Shown one piece after another: positions 10,621 to 22,090 of a stretch of DNA of 64,000 nt. Below the pieces are notes generated by a model. The model was not told the DNA's origin. It did not search any database and saw nothing but the letters and a program-made list of their open reading frames with translations. The first letter of the stretch is position 1, and every line of letters starts with the position of its first letter. The stretch covers positions 39,911,419-39,975,418 of the forward strand of contig OX411544.1 in NCBI GenBank assembly GCA_948146395.1. Reading direction: 5' to 3'. The DNA is from Fragum whitleyi. Its lineage: Eukaryota; Mollusca; Bivalvia; Cardiida; Cardiidae. Both the position numbers and the translations under genes were made by a program.

Positions 10621-12851
10621 GACAAAATATGTGATGGCTGACGTGACGACGTCTTCTTTCTTGGCCAGCGATTATGCACAAATAACGATGAGGCAAAATT
10701 TCGATTATCAGTTAAACGAAGCGAGCCATCTAAAAGCAACCGATAGTTCGGCGATGCGTCAATAACTTTGACGGAAGCCAAATGTCAAAACCAGAAAAAG
10801 ATACGTTTGCGATGGAACAAAATCGCAGGTCCATGGCAGATGACCGATTGTAGCCCGGCCGCTCGTCGGTTATTAGTCGTCAATACAATTTCGACACCCA
10901 GTCGGGAACCCCGGGCGATTCTATTTTCGGAAAAGTTAGAGTCATGATTCGATATTTTGGACATACTCTTACTGATTTTGAGGTTTATTTTATATAGTAG
11001 ACGAAGTTCTTAAACGCCTAAAAATCTTACAAAATTATGTTAACGGAGATGCACCGATGCCACTCACGCAAGTCGTCGACTTTACCCTGAAAACATCGTC
11101 AAAGCGATTTTGTGACACTATATTTACATTTGATCATCCCATTAAAAAGAATAGTAGGAGGAGAACAAAATGTGTCAATCTCTGTCTTCACTAGTTTCGC
11201 AGGATGACTTATATTGAAACGTGTTTTCTTTGAGAATAATTTCTGAATCTAGTAATAATCATTTTTTTGTCGTCAGAATCCGTTCAGAAAGCCCACGTTT
11301 AAGCTGACTTCTGCTGGATCCGATCTTTTGTTCAAGCATTTGCTCGAGTTGCAAAGACGTTTCCGAAAGTTTTGAAATTACTACCCCATTGCGCGTGAAT
11401 GTTCTCAAAGGGATAACATTTCTCAAACCTTTAGAGAACGTTTACATCAAGTAATATTACGCTTTCTTAACATCATAAAATCACAAGTACTTTCTTTATT
11501 GGGAAAAAATCGGCAAAAAGATATATACATGCGATGAAAATACATTTACATGTACTTATATTAGTAAAGGGTTACAGGTATAAATTTTTTATGTATTTTG
11601 AGACATCCCCCGCTATTTTAGTAAGTCAGATGTCCGATCTCGGAGTTCACCTAAGTGGATAATGTCTATTAGTGAGAACGTTATCAATTAGATCTTTCTT
11701 AGAATTAATCCTAGTTACTCTACTTTGTAGCTGAATTTTCATAGTTCTCCACACATTTTCAATGATATTTATGTCAGGGGACTGTGGGGGCCGATTCATG
11801 GTGGGAATGTTGTTGTTTCTTTTCCAGTAACATGTTTCTCGTGATGTGTGTATAGTTGCATTGTCTTCCTGCAGAATATATTGCCTACCAGGGGGAAGTT
11901 TTACCAAAACAGGTGAAAGTTGGCTATCAAGTTCTTCTATATACTTATTTGAATTGATATTTGAATTGATATTGTCCTCTACAGCAGTTAATGTACCAAC
12001 ACCCTCAAAAGTTATACAGCCCAAAAACATGACACTAAGTACCGGCACAGACTTGTCACTATACACTCCCAAACATCTTGGTTTCCACTTTTCCTCATTT
12101 TTTCTCCACACAAAAATTCTTTTATTTTTACCAATAACTACTTGGGTTTCATCTGAGAAAATAATATTTGCCCAATCTCTTTCTACAGTCCAATGTAAAT
12201 GAGTTCTACTAAACGCCCGTCTCTTCACCCGGTTTCTTGCTGCAATGGTGGTGGCCTTCTTTACAACCCTTTTGTAATATCCATTTTCGTGCAAGCTTCT
12301 CTGAACTGTCCGTCGAGATAGTTTTTGAGGAGTATTTTCATTATATGATGAGGTAATTTCATTCAAAGTCTTCCTTCTATTACACTTCATCTCATTAAAT
12401 AACAGCCTGTCAGTCCTTTCAGATGATTTTCTTTTTCTCCCACATTTTCCCCTCCTCCTACTTTCTGTCAAATTTTCAATGTTTTCCTTCTGTTCTATCC
12501 TTTTCAAAAACTTACACACGGTAAATCTACTAATTTCAAGTAATCTAGCTATTTCAGAATTGTTCTTTCCAGCCTTGTTTGGACAAACAATCAATTCTTT
12601 CTGAGTTGGTGTCAAATCTTTTCCTCCAACCCCCATTTTTGACAGCAGACGAAATTTCAATGTAAACAAATGATTTACTTCCCTTTGATAATAAACAAGG
12701 TGATAAGATACATGTTTACTATGTTAAATAGTCCTATCAAAGAAAGACAACTATCAAAATGGGGGGGGGGGGATGGTTTAGGGTCTCATATTTACCTAGA
12801 AAAAAATCAGGTCAGCCATGTTTGTGGACATTAATTTGGCACATGCGTGTA

Positions 12852-14195
12852 GCTTCCATCTTCTACCCTCTTAGGTTTACGATTATCCGCCGTTTGGTAG
12901 GAGCAATAGAATTTAAACAACGACTATATTTGGACAATTCATTAGCTGTACAAAATACCTTCCTACATAAATTTAATCGAATTGTTTTTTTGTTTAGATT
13001 TTTTTTTAAATTCTTTTTTACGCAATAGCATCAGATAATCATTCTTTCACTGAATATTACCGAAAGAGACCAAAACCCTGTAATTACATTACGAAACAGC
13101 GGTCTTTTATTTCGGAGGATGGGGGGAGGGGGGGGACCCCATTCAGGTCGTTCCAGAGCCATAGCGGATAACGTTTAAAAGTCAAACTGCAGAAAGACTG
13201 CTGTTAAATCTGCTTAAATATGGGTTCCGCATGTGGAAATTGAATTACCATTCTGACGGCTATTTTTTGAGTTAAGAAAAGATCATTAGTCTAGACACTA
13301 TAGTTGCCTGTTTTCTTTTCTTCAGGCTTATCGTTCTCTGTCTATCGGTCTGTCTCTGTCTGTCACTCTCTCTACCTTTCTTTTCCTCTCTTTCTCTTTT
13401 TTTGAATTTAGAATTTTGACGAGACACTTTCCCTTGATTATTTTTTACATTTATAATTTCTCTTTTCTCAACGAATTCAATGTATCACTTTCGAATGCCA
13501 ACAGATTCGTTCACCATCAGTACTTTCAGTGCTTTGATTATTCTGCGTTATTATTCACCAGGCAGGGCGTCTCTTAGCAGTGACGTAATTTAATGTATGC
13601 CGTGTTTACTCTTCAATATATTGGTTTCTTTCAGAAGATAGTCGGCAATAATCGTTTTTTTTTTAAAATAGATAAAATATATTTTATATATAAATAAAAC
13701 CACCACCGCCAACAACTAAAACCTCGTCTATGATGTGTACAAAAACGGCCGATTCGGAGATAAATAATCGATATAGTATCGACCACAAATCTAAAATATA
13801 TCTTCGACATGTCTTCGGGGTTTTACTCCAAGGTGAAGTTCACCTACACTTCCACTATCTTAAGAGAAGCCCGCTATCAATTGGCATCGCACCGAACAGT
13901 CGCCAATTAAGTCATCACCGAGGCGTCGGAGCGATTGTGTGAAAGTAGCTTTAAATTACATCATTTTGACAATGAATTTCTTTGTTAATGACGTAAGAGT
14001 ACGTTTGAAAACATTTAAATAATATTCCTGCGAGTAAAAAAGAATCTGTTCTAAGACGTTCTTTAAGACAAGCTGATCTTTATCGCATTTAAAAATAGAA
14101 TAGTTATAGGACTAGACAATGCTCGCTTAAATACTTTTCAATTTTAGTTCCTGTTAAGATAAGCTTGTCTAGAAGAATAACCCAAATTATACATT
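12852..14195. other. No gene seen; simple runs
   Basis: Just inside the Tc1 right end, at 12761-12772, is a G run. A G-rich tract lies near 13117-13136 and a pyrimidine-rich tract of TCTCT/TCTGTCTGTC type at about 13330-13400. No coding region supported. Confidence 0.35.
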
Positions 14196-14456
14196 TGTGA
14201 CCCGTCACGCAAAAAGGACCGTCTGGGAACTCTGTAAAATGACCATTTGAAAAAGAGATTAGGTCCAGCATTGGTAAACCAGAGGTCGCATTTCAGAAAT
14301 TCTTTCACTGGAAGGTAGATTGAACATTCTAGATTAAAAAAATAAGCACACTGCGAAAAGTTTCGACCCTTGTCAGTCTGCACAAGTCGCACAGTCTGAC
14401 AAGGGTCGACACTTTACGCAATAACCATATGGTTCCTTTTCGCATGACGGGTCACA
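14196..14456. mobile_element. MITE family M2, copy 1
   Basis: Ends TGTGACCCGTCACGCAAAAA and the inverted TTCGCATGACGGGTCACA. Inner parts shared with copies at 22835 and 24270: GTAAAATGA..GAAAAAGAGATT, GGTAAACCAGAGGTCGCATT, GAACATTCTAGATT, and the near-palindrome GTCAGTCTGCACAAGTCGCACAGTCTGAC. Non-coding, 261 bp. Confidence 0.8.
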
Positions 14457-14529
14457 TTTATCAAATCTATAGAGTTTATTGACAAGGCTGGCTTTTAATC
14501 ATTCGCTCAATTTTGTGGCTCTATATGTG

Positions 14530-14800
14530 TATTTGCTCGTGAAAAAAATAGCTTTTGTTGTTCACGAAATGAAACATGAATCGATATTTTTAATAATACA
14601 AGCTATTACTCCTTTTTCTTGAAGGCAAAGATGGGTCAAAATATGAAAAGTGTGATACAATTTTGCTGAAAGTGCGTCATTTTGCAAGTGCTTACTAGGC
14701 AACGTCATTATTAACGTCATCATTAAAATATGATTTTTAGACTCCGCTTAGATAACGTCAAATAGAGGGAAATGAATGGCAACAGGGTGTATTTTTTTTA
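14530..14800 (-). repeat. Foldback repeat M5 (inverted copy)
   Basis: In reverse, matches the M5 core: GTGAAAAAAATAGCTTTTGTTGTTCACGAAATG at the hairpin (14539-14570), then a CTCCGCTTAGATAACGTCAAATAG block (about 14742-14765) that corresponds to TGACGTCATCTATGCGG in the copy at 56395. Confidence 0.5.
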
Positions 14801-15969
14801 AAATTTCACTGGTTTAGCGAAAATATACCGTTGTTTTTCGATAACCACCGAATACCATCAAAGAATTCTCCTTTTTCTAATTCAAAACATATTAGGTTGG
14901 AAATACGCACAAGCTACTATGGCAAAAATATCAGCCTCTATCATTTCTCTCACATTAAATTCATTAGTATTTCAACCAATTTCATAATTAAGTTATATGT
15001 GCAACTGCTGTATGTCTGTTATCCCCTTGTTTCTAATGAAAATATGATTTGGAAAATTTGCAAATGCATCTTTGACGATAATACAGCCTCTAGACAAAGA
15101 TTTATTACACTGTAGTAGAATTGCAACTATTTTTGGACGAAGAAATTCTTTGATAATTTTTTACGTGAAACGGTTGAGTATTTGCAAAATCATTCCTTTG
15201 AAACTTTGCATCTGCTGCGAAGATCATCACATAAGCAAACATCATTGAAAAAAAACATCAACATTTCTCTGATTTTCAACCTCCTGATTTCTTAACGAGG
15301 AAAAAACTGACTCGCAATAAATGCACCCAGTTCTTTCAGCACTTTGATTCTGATGCAATTTTGTCAAGCTTTTTATTCAGCATGCCATGTTTATTACAGT
15401 TGAATTTTAATCTTATAGGAACCTTGGCCAAGTTTTATATACAAATGGTGTAAATCTGTAATGCATTTCTGTCTACTAAGATACACTTTCAAACGTAAAA
15501 AAACATATGAAGGACTTATATATTTAAATGGTAAAAATGAATTCACTGAAAAATATGACCACTACAGGCGATACTTTTCAAAAGATGGAGCTCCTGAAGC
15601 GTGAAAAATCAACCTTAAAACTTGATATCTTTATCCTTTTTGGGTAAAAGAAACAAATATTTAAACACTTTAAGTCGGAAACAGTCAACTAAGAACAGGA
15701 AGATCTTAACTACACTAGGGTAAGTTTATTTTTCAATTTTATTGGTAAACGGTTTGCCTTATACGAATTCGAAACATCTGCAAACAAGTAGCGACTAGAT
15801 GCAGATTACCATAGAAAATACAATATTAAAGCTGTAGTTACAGGTTTTAAATCAATCATGCACTCTTTCTATTGGGAGTGGATGCTCGTCAAAAAACGCT
15901 GATCCGCTTTCTCCAGATGTTCAGGAAGTAACGTGAATATGAGAAAATTCTTAGTTGAACACGAAAGCA
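14801..15969. other. No gene seen
   Basis: AT-rich. An open frame at 14831-15115 has no recognisable motif and is not annotated as a gene. A strong donor-like GGGTAAGT occurs at 15718, but no matching exon can be shown. Confidence 0.3.
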
Positions 15970-16160
15970 GGGGCCCATTTACTAAACATCTTACGATCAT
16001 TTTTTGCGTAAGTCAAAAAATTACGTTGCTTCTACAGTCGTAATTAGATATTTAATTCTGCCGTGCAACATCTCATTGGAATCGTCTTCTAAAGAATCTC
16101 ATTGGAATTAATGTTTCTGGAGTATGTTAGTCTCTATTAGAACAAATTACTCAAGTTATT
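15970..16160. mobile_element. MITE family M9, copy 3 (right end lost)
   Basis: GGGGCCCATTTACTAAACAT, then CTTACGATCATTTTTTGCGTAAGTCAAAAA and GTTGCTTCTACAG, follow the order seen in the copies at 2422 and 2712. A clear right terminus is not visible. Confidence 0.55.
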
Positions 16161-16732
16161 TTGTAAGTTCTGAATAATTCAGTATGTGAACCCTACAAAC
16201 GTCATTTACCTGAAAAATGAAGTCAAAGTTGCGTAACGCATTTCTGCGATTCAAATGCTATACTCGATACATTCGCTTAAACTGTTTAAGCACGGTTCAA
16301 ACCCCGCTTTGATACGGCAATATGTATTTTTTGTATCTTATTGCGATGTGGTTGCTTTGGTTACATTAAATGAAAGGTATAGGAAAATATATATAAAAAT
16401 GGGCTGAGACAAGGGCAGATAACTGCAAGTATGGAAATATATATATTTTTTGAATACAAATAGACATCTAAACCTTTTACATATAGGCTTCTTATGTCAA
16501 ACTACATTTTGGACAAACACATTTGTAAGCCAATTTATCTGTTACGAATGTAACAAATGAAAACTATTGAGTTTGACTTTTGTTGTTTCATATTCGGGTG
16601 AAATTCCACGTTTATTATTTTTGTTCTTTTTTTATTTAAAGATAATGGTTGAGAAATGGACACTGATAATGATGACTCTTTGTCTCATGGCACAAAGTTT
16701 TTTTGGACGGTCACTTCGTAAGGTAGGCAACT

Positions 16733-17026
16733 TTTTGGTAACTGACATGCGAAAAGGGACCATCTAGGTAATATGTAAAGTGTCGTCTCTAGTCAGACTG
16801 CGCGGATAGCGCAGGCTGACATGGCTCGACTTTTTTCGTATTCAGCTGATATTCCGAATCGAGAATGACCATTCTACCTTTCTATATAATATTTTTGAAA
16901 TGCGATCTAAGGTTGCAATCTTCTGAAACAAATCACTTTTTTTCAAAAATTCACATCACGGAGTTCCTAGATGGTACCTCGTAGTTTTTTTGGGTTTTTT
17001 TTTTCGCGACACGGTCAAAGTAGGTC
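16733..17026. mobile_element. MITE family M2, decayed copy
   Basis: Contains TGACATGCGAAAAGGGACCA at the left and CTAGATGGTACC near 16970 at the right. The GTCAGACTGCGCGGATAGCGCAGGCTGAC near-palindrome is in the middle (from about 16793). A lone terminus TGTGACCCGTCAGC at 17273 suggests another fragment. Confidence 0.55.
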
Positions 17027-18425
17027 ATACCTCAAGTTTTTTTCGTGACACTGATCATATTTTTCAAAGTATGTCAAAAATTAAGGTCTGGTTAACAGGT
17101 CCAACATAATGCCATCTGAATCTAATGAATAATCTAATAATTCAAGGCAAGCATTAAATTCGGCAAAGATCAACATGACAACAACTAAACAACTTCAATT
17201 ACAACTAGAATAAAGATAACATTACTAGATGCAATTCACAAGCTACGTATCAGTTTTTATACCATTTCCATTTGTGACCCGTCAGCAAATAAAGGTAGAT
17301 AGATACATACTTTTTTTACCTCCAGTATGGAGTAAAAGTTTAGAGAATGGGACTCCAAGGTTGTCCTAATAGAACCAATTTCTTTTAAAACATTTATCAT
17401 TACATAGTTTCTAGATGGCAATCAATTTCTTAACAGGCCACATATTTTCAAATTGTATATTTCTTGGATCAAAATTCAATTAACATTCACGGTTGGTATA
17501 AAATTAAAATGACAAAATTTTGAATAAGTGTTTTGAACCATAATGGCTTTGATTCTGAAGTAGCCCAGATCCAACGAGCATTGATTGAAGGGGTTACTTT
17601 CAGCTTACAAATAGGCGTGTATGAGTCAAATCTCGAAGTAAGCTTCCTTTTGATCGTTTCATATTTTCATAGAAATGTCGAAAGATTGCGAATTATTCTT
17701 CTAAATCTTGAATCTACCTGCCTAAATAGATATGTTTGAGAAATGCGACCTTTGGTGGAAGCAGCCTCTTTTTAATACTTTTTATTCTTCTGATAGTCTT
17801 AGTTTTGAGTGCAAGGTATTTAAAGTAAGAAAATATTTAAATTTCAGTTTCATCAATTTAAAAATGGGTTCTAATGGGAGACTTTTGTGTGTTATCTCCC
17901 TTGTTTGTTCTGTGGATTAAATCAGATGTAATCCAAAATCGTTAGCGGTCCTTTTAGATTTTTTTTCTTGGATTTTATCCATGGTTTCCTTTGGGGAAAT
18001 GCGAACTTTGTTTTTGTAAATTAAAGATACTTATTTATACAATTCGTATTAATGATAATGTTTTCAATAGTAAAATAGAAAATGAATATTTATTTAACAT
18101 CAAATGAATCTAACAAATTGCGCAATATTTTGTTTAGAGCTTATCTTCAAATCTTATGCTGCAAAGGATATAAGAAAAAGTCAAAAGTAACCACTGTTTA
18201 GGACCTTTCATCCTTTGGGAGTATTTCAGGGGAGATAACCAACCGATATCCCTAATTGGGTGAAAATAAGGCACACCCCAATGATAAACAAAAGGAAACG
18301 AACAAAATATTTGCTTCTTTGTTCTACACTATTGAATCGTAAGCACTACAGATATTTCTTATGTTAGTTTTTGCCTCAATGAATGGAAGAAAGCCCATCT
18401 CAAATACTTTTGTTTCATTATTTAG
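17027..18425. other. No gene seen upstream of the calmodulin-like exon
   Basis: The promoter and any first exon of the calmodulin-like gene should lie upstream of 18426, but nothing here can be assigned with confidence. The last 20 bases (CTTTTGTTTCATTATTTAG) form a good splice acceptor. Confidence 0.35.
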
Positions 18426-18456
18426 GTCATGGAATTGTCTGAAGAGGAAATTGCAG
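18426..18456 (+). CDS. Calmodulin-like exon 1 (visible)
   Basis: GTC ATG GAA TTG TCT GAA GAG GAA ATT GCA G, followed by the donor GTAAGT. The 31-base length equals calmodulin exon 2. The acceptor TTTCATTATTTAG lies immediately upstream, so an earlier exon is expected. Encodes MELSEEEIA, aligned to calmodulin DQLTEEQIA. Confidence 0.85.
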
Positions 18457-21400
18457 GTAAGTTACTTTTGTCAATCTAATACGGTCCTGGTTTAAGCGAA
18501 AGCGACGTACAATAAGTTACATCGTGAAATTGACATTCGCCTCAATCAAAACCATTCTAAATCGCTCACTCAGCACTCAATTCATTCATTCATTCCAAAC
18601 GCTCACTCAAACCATTCAAAAACGCTCAAACCCATTGAAAAATATAAAATCAACAACGTTGTTCACAATATATTAGGATATATTTGCTTTTACACCATGT
18701 TAAGGCTTTCCTGATCTATAAAAAAGCTAATACCGTCAGCTACTTCTAGTTTCTCGTTACTGATAAACCATTAAAAAATTATGCTCGCTACGTGGTGGTT
18801 CCACAAAACAATTACTTTTGATTTATCAACCTTTATATGAAGGCCCCTTTAGGAGAATATTTGTAAATATCATTTAACATAGAACACGCCTACTTTATTG
18901 GTATAGAAAGCCGCTGTTTCATCGGTAAAAATCAGTAAATATAATAATAAATGGTCTATGTCATCTTGAGTTTAATTGTTTGAATTAATATTAAATATTT
19001 TGTTATTTATAAATGATAATGATAAAATCGGAATGAGCCGAGAAATGCCGACCCGACGCTATTTTTACACGTACAGAGACTATATTTTCATGCCTTATAA
19101 GATAGATACAAGTAAGTTTGACTTCGCCTTTAGTCATAGAGGCGGAAAGTTGATGCTTTTGATGTCATATAACCCCAATGCTTAATGACGTGCTTCGCTT
19201 TCAGTGAAATTCGTCTAACGTGAATATCAAATTTGAGACGTCGCAGCGAACTGAGGTTATAAAGTGCAACGTAATTTGACGTTATTTTGCAGCGTAAAAT
19301 TGGAGAAAGAGAAAAAAAAAATAATAAAAAAAAGGCGTTTCATTTGAAACAACCATATACTATATTCTGAATTATATCAAAAGAGGTGATTAAAAATGTG
19401 AATAACTATCATGTTAAGTAGCGTATCATATATTTTAGGGTCTAGAATCTCTGTAATTACGAAACAAACCAATTTTATATAAAGAAAAGAATTGGGTTTC
19501 CGAAGAAGTAAAAAAAGCAATATAAAAAAGATAAAAGAATTGGTATTGTTGGTCTTCCTTTACTATAAACTATAAACTCATCAAAACAGAGGAGAATTTT
19601 TCATTCAAGTTAATCCTGTTAGTATTTCATTTTTTTTTGCCAGTAATTCACATAATACAGATTTTTATATATTTTTGAAAATAATGGACTGACCATTTTT
19701 CTTAGTTTAATTTTTATTTAAATTGATCGACATTGAATAAGACTTTGGTAACGCCTCGCGAAAATGGTGCGAAAAAAATGACATAATTTCAAAAAGCGTG
19801 ACATTGATAAAGAACGTATCCACGGTTTTATGGCATTTTGAACATGTATTGAAAGAGAAGCATGTTACGCGTTACATGCGCCTTTTGGCGATTTTTTAAA
19901 TAATAAACTCATTAATATTTTTTTAATCACAGCTATTGGAAGCAGAATTTTCTGTCTATAAGTTAGAGCTATGCAAACGCTTTAAAATGACGTACACAAT
20001 AATGTGCTGTTTTAGCTTATACAACGATTGTATTTTAAAATTAAATAAAAATATAACTGATTTTCATTAAATAGCCCGACGTTGCTGCGACGTCTCATTA
20101 CATATTCTTAAAAAATGTTTAATGCTATGACGTCGCGCACGGTAATGCGGCACTAAAATGTAACGTCAAAATAGCGAACGTCGATTGGAAACGTCTAGTG
20201 TTTTTTCGTTTTTTGGTTTTTTTTTTGTCAGAAAAAAGTTCACGTAATCATTATATTGCTCACTCTTTCTACAGCTATAGTAATGTCAGAATATAGTCAT
20301 CATTAAAAAATCAAAACACGCCCCTATCCCTCGCGAAGAATGCAAAATGTCATATCATTTTCAACTTCGCATAAATGTTTAGACATGCGAATAATGGATT
20401 TAGCTTTTTGTAGAGTTAGGCTTATTTCCACTCTAAATATGAAGAAGTATTGGGCTAGACGCTTCTTTTGAACATTATTTATGTTATAATGTAGAGGTAA
20501 ATCGGACATTATGAAATATTCACCCTATTTTTATTTGCAATGATCAATTCGAACCAACAGCAGCTTGTTCATAAAAAGTGATTTCATCAATACATGCATT
20601 TTTGTAAATGGAATATGACGCATCCCCCCCCCCCCTTCTTTTTGAATGTTCGAAAAAAGTTATTACATTTTGCTAAGTTTGCTTCGAACTCACTATTCTT
20701 GGGTCTTTAGAACAACAAGTTACAGTCCGCGAATACAAGTCTTTGCTAAAAATGTATCAAATAATCTTTTTTGCTATCCGAAATTAACATGAGCGATTTC
20801 AGGCAATATTGGCCCTCTTGTTTATATCTAGTTCTTCCCTTCCCCTTCTCGCATCGCCACTTTCACACAGATATTCTTCTCGCATGATATTACGCTTTCT
20901 TTTTCTTTTTCTCCCCTTGGCATTGCGGATTTAATCTACTCTGAAGGCGCTTCGGTTTTATAATTCCACGAATCAAACATAACGTCGTTGTAAGAAAATG
21001 CGCGTTTTTTTAGAAATCGTTCCATACGAACTAATATCAATATCTCTTTTATTTGTAAATATTTTTTCATGAAATTTTAATACGATTATTAAGAGAAAAA
21101 TAATATTTCATAACTGTATTCAAATTATCGTATGAATAAAGGAACTGCTTTTTTTAAGCGTATTAAGAATGGAAAAAACAGTTTTATAACAGCCTAAAAA
21201 GATTTCGTTCCACACGAATTTCGGCTTATCAATTTTCCGATTAAAACTCAAATTGATATCTATCTACATATTTAAGAAAAACAGAAAAATAATATTTTTG
21301 ATTTTAAGATTTGTTGCAATTGAACCATTTTTTAATTAAAATATAAAAGAAAATCGTCATTTCTTCGGCGTCTTAAAGTTTGATGTTACGCTTCACTTTT

Positions 21401-22057
21401 TGTTAAACATAAAGCGGTATTTTTCTAATTTGTGGTTAAATTTCGATCTCCGTTGGTAAAATTATTGGATGTCATGCCAATTTAGATTTGATGCACTTTC
21501 AAGCAGTTTAAACATTATTAAACTGTATAAAATATAAGATGTGTATCTTCCGGTGATGCTTTTATGTTACATGTTACACGCATTTTTTTGCTTAAATTAC
21601 AATTTGAAACTCCTTTTTACGAAATCAACCGAAAATAGTTTGCAATAAAAGTTTGATTTATAAATTTGCCATGGTTAAAGCGTTATTTAGATATAAGGTA
21701 TAACGATGGTGCGGCCAAGGAGTCTTGATTTGATAAGTTTTAAAACAAAGAGGGTGACGTTTATTAAAAAGTGCCGCATTACCGTGCGCGACGTCTATCT
21801 AAACAAAAAAAGTAATACAACTAATTGTGGTCGTATTATAATGAATATAATTTCATTTTCGCGTTGGTGTATCCATGAATAAAGTCTGATGTTGGCGGAG
21901 TTATATGCAAAGCAATATCCTCGCCCCCCCCGTCCTCGATGTTACCTTTTGCATGTAACTATTCCCCCAAAAAACTTCATTCATGATCACATCAACGCGA
22001 AATGAAATTATTTTATTAAAAGAAAGCTTCGAGTCATATACGAACTCTGACCACTCC

Positions 22058-22090
<33 letters not shown>

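Larger units (their letters stand above)
8381..11666. mobile_element. Element A: 3.3-kb TA-target TIR element nested in Tc1
   Basis: Left end GACATTATCCACTTAGGTGG; the right end is its inverted match (CACCTAAGTGGATAATGTC). TA lies on both sides (8379-8380, 11667-11668). Removing A plus one TA restores the Tc1 transposase frame, which fixes both boundaries independently. Its ends and several interior blocks match element B (26496-29394) in the opposite orientation. The A left end corresponds to the B right end, and a block near 10640-10690 containing TTGGCCAGCGATTATGCAC matches B near 27480-27525. No transposase is recognisable inside, so it is probably non-autonomous and mobilised by a Tc1/mariner-like enzyme. 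Confidence 0.88.
8275..12669 (-). pseudogene. Tc1-family transposase split by element A
   Basis: The N-terminal 334 codons lie at 12669-about 11667. They carry an HTH DNA-binding region (residues about 18-60, with SEIARLLEISRFTVCKFLKR), a basic GRKRK stretch, and the DDE catalytic core: D173 in FSDET, D269 in QEDNAT and E304 in NIIENVW. Exactly 34 residues separate D269 and E304 (DD34E). The frame then runs into the end of element A. The missing C-terminus is on the other side, at about 8379-8275 on the - strand: IWQSFTPSYIKSLY, then LPRRMRSVL, ending TTY and a TGA at 8275-8277. Joining the halves with one TA keeps the frame and gives about 368 residues, near family length. No other break is visible, so the insertion alone appears to have inactivated it. 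The initiator could be M1 or M12; the alignment does not decide. Confidence 0.9.
8158..12849 (-). mobile_element. Tc1-type DNA transposon with a nested insertion
   Basis: A 35-bp TIR at 8158-8192 starts CACTCATGTGCCAAATTAAT. Its inverted partner lies at 12815-12849 with one mismatch. Both ends are flanked by TA (8156-8157 and 12850-12851), the Tc1/mariner target duplication. The DD34E transposase inside runs on the - strand. Subtracting the nested 3286-bp element leaves about 1.4 kb, the normal size of a Tc1 element. The near-perfect TIRs indicate recent movement. Confidence 0.93.

Noticed and set aside
11846..12202. 118-residue plus-strand frame
   Set aside because: Antisense shadow of the Tc1 transposase.
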